This document shows, in pieces, positions 59,801-64,000 of a stretch of DNA of 64,000 bases (position 1 is its first letter; the number at the start of each line of letters is the position of its first letter). Below the pieces are notes generated by a model. It was not told where the DNA came from. It did no database searches and worked only from the letters and a program-made list of their open reading frames with translations. The stretch is from Trametopsis cervina (lineage: Eukaryota > Basidiomycota > Agaricomycetes > Polyporales > Irpicaceae). The position numbers and the translations under genes are program-made. The stretch is from contig MU278391.1 in assembly GCA_022385755.1 (NCBI GenBank), positions 37,056-101,055 on the forward strand, written 5' to 3'.

Positions 59801-60896
59801 CAGTGCGCCGCACTATGTTTATATTATAATGTTCATGCTTGGCGACAGGGCTGGAGGAATCGTATTGAAGGCGGGAGAGGTAAGCAGACGTCTCGGCATG
59901 TTATGGGCTGGCTCTCACTGCATTTGCAGCGCGTCGACTGCTGAGGTCTCTGTCTATCAAGCAAGGCATCAAGTACGATTCGCTAGATTCCGCTCGCGAC
60001 ATACCCGCATTCGTCGAGTTCCACAGGCTGAACGTGCACGAAATATTACACCCTATCGAGTCATTCAGTAGGCATTCGAGAGCCGATATTGAGCGAGCAC
60101 TAATACATATCCTAGAAACTTTCAACCAGTTCTTCTACCGCGAGCTTCGGCCAGATGCGCGTCCTGTCGAATCTCCTGACGATCCTTATCGTCTCGTGAG
60201 CGGCGCGGATTGCCGTCTCATGGCTTTCGAGACCGTAAGCGAAGCTACTAGCCTCTGGATAAAGGGGCGCGAATTCTCGGTGGCGCGACTACTGGGCAGT
60301 ACATACAAGTCTGAGGCCGAGCGATACAACGGCGGTGCCCTTTGTATCTTTCGTCTCGCGCCGCAAGATTACCACCGCTTTCATTCCCCCGTTGATGGCG
60401 TAATCGGCCCCATGACATATATTGCAGGCGAATACTACACTGTGAATGTGAGTATCAGGTATAACTACAGCCGCTGAATTGCTGATCGATATCCTTCCAG
60501 CCACAAGCCATTCGCACCGCGCTGGATGTATACGGTGAGAATGCAAGAAAGATTGTGCCAATTGATAGTCCACAATTCGGCCGTGTGATGGCCGTCTGTG
60601 TCGGCGCTATGATGGTCGGGAGCATCAAGACCACAGTGAATGAAGGCGACACTGTCAAGCGAGGTCAAGAGTTCGGGTATTTTGCCTTCGGTAGGCTTGA
60701 CATTTCGCATGACATGGAGTTATTCGGTTTGTTGACAGGCTGATTTACAGGTGGTTCAACCATTGTGTTGCTTTTCGAGAAAGGTGTCGTCGAATGGGAT
60801 GAAGACTTGCTCATCAATGGCAGGGCATGCCTCGAAACACTTGTACGCGTTGGAATGGGTATTGGTCGTGGCCTTCGTGCACCTATCCCCAGTTAA
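56887..60896 (+). CDS. PSD2: Phosphatidylserine decarboxylase with two C2 domains and EF hand
   Basis: Makes phosphatidylethanolamine from phosphatidylserine in endomembranes. 1130 residues in twelve exons: 56887-57098, 57165-57423, 57486-57656, 57723-58326, 58381-58762, 58821-59649, 59700-59798, 59849-59879, 59930-60067, 60116-60447, 60501-60690 and 60751-60896. Domain order: C2 (about 45-170, [14 protein letters not shown]), acidic linker, second C2 (400-520, [30 protein letters not shown]), EF hand (about 563-580, [13 protein letters not shown]), a CPLC...H...C zinc-like element near 750-775, then the catalytic domain ([27 protein letters not shown]). The self-cleavage site GGST is at residues 1083-1086, giving a pyruvoyl alpha chain of about 46 residues. 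This is the yeast Psd2 architecture. Confidence 0.95.
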
Positions 60897-61404
60897 AGTT
60901 TTGGGCAGTTAGGTTGGAATAATCTCAGTACTATATCTCACAAGGACATTCACTCAAGTACATACTTCTGTATCAGGCTGGGAACCACAGTGTATCATAC
61001 TTGCATAACATAATGTCAACATTTATGACAAGGTCAACCTCTCTCAGTATAGAGTTATGGTATATATTACATATTAAGGATGGTATCCACTAGTTAGTAA
61101 TCATCAGTAAGGATACTTCACACCATTCTACTAAGAAAGGTTAGCATGAAACTTTGCGTCGGGCGATATACTAACGCGATTTAGCCCGCAGCGTGTCGCT
61201 AAGAGGATAACACCCGGTCGCTTGGAACTGCCCCTGTCGTATGCGGCGCCACTCGGTGATCTACCTCAGATAGAGGGCGGGAACGTGTACTGCAAGCGAA
61301 GTTCGCCGTGCGTGATACTAATATAAGTATGTGGCATCCACTGGTCGTCCGTCGTGTTGACTTTCTCTTTCATTACTACTCCAACGCAAACGAAACTACA
61401 CAGC
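60897..61404. other. Intergenic, no gene seen
   Basis: AT-rich 3' flank, then a TATA-like TATAAGTA at about 61322 some 80 bases before the next ATG. Confidence 0.5.
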
Positions 61405-61890
61405 ATGGGTCCCTCTTATCGACTTGGGCTTTTTCTCGCGGCAAGCCGGATATGGCTGTCAGAGACCTGGCAGCAAATCACAGGTTTCGAGCGGCCACCA
61501 TGGGTCGTCGTGGAAGGCGAGGAGTTTGAGGTGCCCGACAAGGTTCCCGAGTTCACGGAGGACATGGCGAACAGGATAACTGCTTTCCACCAGCAGCTTG
61601 TCCGTGTCTTCGTGAATGAAGGCAAGAATAAGGCTGAGAAGTACTGGTCAAGCGGCAAATACGAGCAGGCGAAGACGGTGTACCTCAAATGGTACGACGC
61701 ATATTCGGGGTCGTGGAGGTTGGCGCAGCGGGTTCAGGATCTGTCGCTGGAGCTTGGCGGCGACATTTGGGGCGTCATGAGAGATAAAAATACTCGTTCG
61801 GTGAGTCTTCAGTCAGATTATAGCGGGAGACCACCTACTTATATTCCTATACAGGTTGCCGGCCTGGAGAACTCCGACGTTATGAGCTGA
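61405..61890 (+). CDS. Small protein of unknown function
   Basis: 161 residues if unspliced, 143 if the GTGAGT...ACAG segment 61801-61854 (54 nt, no stop) is removed. The protein is helical and charged: RLGLFLAASRIWLSETWQQI, FEVPDKVPEFTEDMANRITA, VRVFVNEGKNKAEKYWSSGK. No signal peptide or membrane segment is convincing. The ATG at 61405 is preferred to one 17 codons upstream because a TATA-like element sits about 80 bases before it. Family not recognised. It borders the palindromic repeat region on its 3' side. Confidence 0.6.
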   Translation: MGPSYRLGLFLAASRIWLSETWQQITGFERPPWVVVEGEEFEVPDKVPEFTEDMANRITAFHQQLVRVFVNEGKNKAEKYWSSGKYEQAKTVYLKWYDAYSGSWRLAQRVQDLSLELGGDIWGVMRDKNTRSVSLQSDYSGRPPTYIPIQVAGLENSDVMS

Positions 61891-61892
61891 GA

Positions 61893-61929
61893 TAGGTTTT
61901 GAGAACCTAGGTTTTGTGAGAAAAACCTA
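61893..61929. repeat. Two adjacent TAGGTT stem-loops
   Basis: 61893-61909 pairs TAGGTT with AACCTA, and 61908-61929 pairs TAGGTTTT with AAAACCTA around a six-base loop; they overlap by two bases. Two more AACCTAC / AACCTACC words follow by 61945. They begin right after the stop of the upstream small gene. Confidence 0.75.
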
Positions 61930-61974
61930 CCCGGAAACCTACCTCAGAACATCAATAGATTGCAACAGAAAGTA

Positions 61975-62133
61975 CTCGCCAGTGGCGAGCACCCTGCACT
62001 GAGCACTAAACATCACACTACTCAATAGGCACTTACTACACAGAGCCTCGCCACTGGCGAGAACCTGTACATGGATCCTAACAGTCACACAACCCAGTAG
62101 GCAGTGGCTGCATAGAGCCTCGCCAGTGGCAAG
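61975..62133. repeat. Three CTCGCCAGTGGCGAG palindromes, 72-bp period
   Basis: 15-bp palindromes start at 61975, 62047 and 62119, exactly 72 bases apart. The centre base differs (CAGTG, CACTG) while the arms hold; the third has one arm change. The sequence between shares CACACNAC...AGTAGGCA and GCATAGAG/ACACAGAG blocks, so it is a diverged tandem repeat. Confidence 0.85.
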
Positions 62134-62302
62134 AGCCTACACAAGAGGCCCGACAATATGTAGTGTACTGACTATATGGCCTAGTAGGTCAGTGCTGTAC
62201 ATTATTAGCAATAAAAGTAAAGAAGCTAGGGTACAGTTACCCTATGGTAGGCCCCAGGGCATTTCGATGAAAGAAAATAATCAATTAAAGGCCAAAGAGA
62301 AA

Positions 62303-63156
62303 TGCCCGATAGGACGACTACACGCTATCGGGCACTTGAGATGTAGAGGTTACCCCGATAGTAAACGGAAAGCATATCGGGGGAAATGGTAGAGAGGGTA
62401 AGATATGTTGTATATTACGATGATCGATGTATATTCCCGATAGATAGATGGTATGGTATCGGGGAATATGGAGCAAACGTGAACGAAAAGCGAAGCGAAG
62501 CGCAAAGTGAAGTTGCATTAGTACCATGAAGGAAAACACCCGATAGAGAGAACAACATCCATTGGGCAGATGTAAGTAAGAATGAACAACACTGAGTAGC
62601 ATAGCAAGAACATACGGGCAGCAACTTGGTGAAGATGCCCGATAGAGTGAACGAGTTGTATCGGGCACTTGACCAGCCATGTAAGGTGCCCGATAGAACG
62701 AGTACACTCTATCAGGCATCTGGTATGTTTAGAGAAATGCCCGATAGAGTGTACTTGTTCTATCGGGAACCTTACATGGTCGGTCAAGTGCCCGATACAA
62801 CGAGCGGACTCTATCGGGCATGTTTTGTGTCTAAAGAAGTGCCCGATAGAGTGTATCCATCCTATCGGGCACATTACGTTGGCTGGTCAAATGCCCGATA
62901 GAGTGTATCCATCCTATCGGGCACATTACGTTGGCAGGTCAAATGCCCGATAGAATGGGTACGCTCTATCGGGCACCTTACGTGTTAAGTGAAATGCCCG
63001 ATAGGACAAAATATGCGTATCGGGCATCTGGCAGAAAGGGTAAAATGCCCGATAGACGTGAGGTATACTAATGGGGGTTTTGGCTGCAAAGGAGCAATGC
63101 ATTAACGCGATGAAAGCATGAAAATGCCCGATACGATGAGCATGTCATATCGGGCA
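62303..63156. repeat. Array of 32-bp dyads with 51-52 bp period
   Basis: Each unit is an inverted repeat with TGCCCGATA(G) on the left and (C)TATCGGGCA on the right, always 32 bases overall, with a variable 12-base centre. Full or near-full copies start at 62303, 62636, 62687, 62738, 62789, 62840, 62892, 62944, 62995 and 63125, with a left half only at 63046. Diverged copies lie near 62352, 62433 and 62537. Between 62636 and 63046 the steps are 51, 51, 51, 51, 52, 52, 51, 51. Inter-dyad spacers of 19-20 bases are less conserved. The units at 62840 and 62892 are nearly identical. Confidence 0.92.
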
Positions 63157-63339
63157 TTTTACGAGAGGGAGTACCATAGGGTAACATACCATTAAGGGTG
63201 ATACTGACAGATTGAGATACGAATTTCACAGACGCAGACCGATTGCCAGAGTGAGAGCGAGACAACAAACAATATGATTAACAATTAAGTAGCGACAGGA
63301 ATAACATGACTTCAGGAAACAAAACACCACGAGCAGCGA

Positions 63340-63869
63340 TCAAAGCAGAAGCGCGTCCCTAAGCTCCTCAAAGCGTGTACGAGCTTGTACGACCTGCTCG
63401 AGAAGCCGCCTATGATTGTGCAGCTCCAATGTGATGGCGCGCGTTTCGTTCACCACGCGGCGATAGTCATCCTATGGGGGCGGGGATAAGTGTTATGGTA
63501 AGAAAAAACCGGTGAGTGCTTACCTCCACGAAAGGGCGGATCCGCTCCGCCATGGCCGAACCCGCTGGGGCACTGTACGTGTCCAGCAGCATGCGGATCA
63601 CAGGCCCCACCCGCTGCATGAGGAGGCTACCGGTGTAGCGGCGGATGATGCTGCGCATCTCCCGGATGTTTGAAAGGCGGACTTGAGCCGCTTGTTCGCT
63701 CAGCGCCAGCCGCCGAATGTGCGCCTGCAGCTGGGCTATGGCGTCCGTCAAGGCGAGGATTGAATCAGTAAGGACGGTGAGCTAGAGGCAATAAATTAGT
63801 TAGAGTATATTACAGTGAATAGGCGAAATAACTTACTGTGCTAGGGGCAGTGTTCGTGGCCGTGTTCAT
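63340..63869 (-). CDS. Small helical protein of unknown function
   Basis: 140 residues; exons 63869-63837, 63781-63524 and 63471-63340, all joined in phase 0 with canonical borders. After a Thr/Ala-rich start (MNTATNTAPST) the protein is almost entirely helical with heptad-like leucines (LTDAIAQLQAHIRRLALSEQ, LLMQRVGPVIRMLLDTY, ITLELHNHRRLLEQVVQART). A coiled-coil or oligomerising protein is suggested. No signal peptide, membrane segment or recognised domain. It lies just beyond the dyad array, transcribed toward it. Confidence 0.7.
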
Positions 63870-64000
63870 TTTTGAGAAGTGAGTTCGAGAGGGTAATGAG
63901 CGTGTTTAAGAAAGCGGGGACGGATGGAACGCGGGGCGAAAGTATAAGTAGATCGGTTAGCGGGGACTGTGCGGATGAGAATAGAAGACAATGACATAAC

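Larger units (their letters stand above)
61891..63339. other. Gene-free region made of palindromic repeat families
   Basis: Contains three successive families of short inverted repeats, listed separately. Open frames in the 51-bp array on both strands are 17-residue-periodic by-products of a repeat whose length is a multiple of three. Confidence 0.75.

Noticed and set aside
62303..63156. CRISPR array
   Set aside because: The genome is eukaryotic; the conserved part is a dyad with variable centre, spacers are short and similar to one another, and no cas genes are present.
1..64000. tRNA or rRNA genes
   Set aside because: No cloverleaf with B-box GGTTCGANTCC or rRNA-like stretch was noticed by eye; a tRNA search program would be decisive.

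Overview
The window is nuclear DNA of a filamentous fungus, most likely a basidiomycete of the Agaricomycetes. Genes are dense and carry many short introns, mostly about 45-90 nt with GT(A/G)NGT...AG borders. The protein set fits that assignment: a Zn2Cys6 regulator, an areA-GATA-like/DUF3295 protein, a split-zinc-finger SFP1, a GPI-anchored 'macrofage activating glycoprotein' type protein, AIM9-like kinases and a C2-domain phosphatidylserine decarboxylase. All exon models were assembled by hand from splice borders, reading phase and family motifs. Nearly all close exactly in frame, which is the main internal check.

Left third (1-20 kb) is sparse and CpG-rich. It holds a 5'-intact Zn2Cys6 regulator cut by the window edge, a 965-aa areA-GATA-like/DUF3295 protein, a 5.9-kb stretch with no convincing gene but several diverged repeats, a small duplicated-motif protein, an alpha/beta hydrolase, an SFP1-type C2H2 regulator, and another 3-kb gene-free stretch with a short tandem duplication. 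The long spacers lie upstream of the two regulators on the minus strand, as expected for large promoters or 5' leaders.

Centre (20-34 kb) is compact housekeeping DNA with three head-to-head gene pairs: HOP2 (meiotic recombination) / LEU5-type mitochondrial CoA carrier, VTI1 SNARE / mitochondrial ribosomal protein uS17m, and prefoldin subunit 6 / an F-box protein. A 945-aa LRR protein and a DUF1295 membrane protein flank them.

Right half (34-64 kb) holds a small galactose (Leloir) pair, galactokinase followed by galactose mutarotase on the same strand. After it come an AIM9-like phosphotransferase, HRI1, an acidic duplicated protein, a secreted amidase, an uncharacterised 465-aa protein, a cysteine-rich secreted protein, a NUDT19-like Nudix hydrolase, a GPI-anchored glycoprotein, and a 1130-aa phosphatidylserine decarboxylase with two C2 domains, an EF hand and a GGST self-cleavage site.

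The last 2 kb is the most unusual part. Three different families of short inverted repeats follow one another. The largest is an array of constant 32-bp dyads repeated every 51-52 bp, about five helical turns. Next to it is a small intron-bearing helical protein gene of unknown function. This array (62.3-63.2 kb) is the best candidate for something undescribed.
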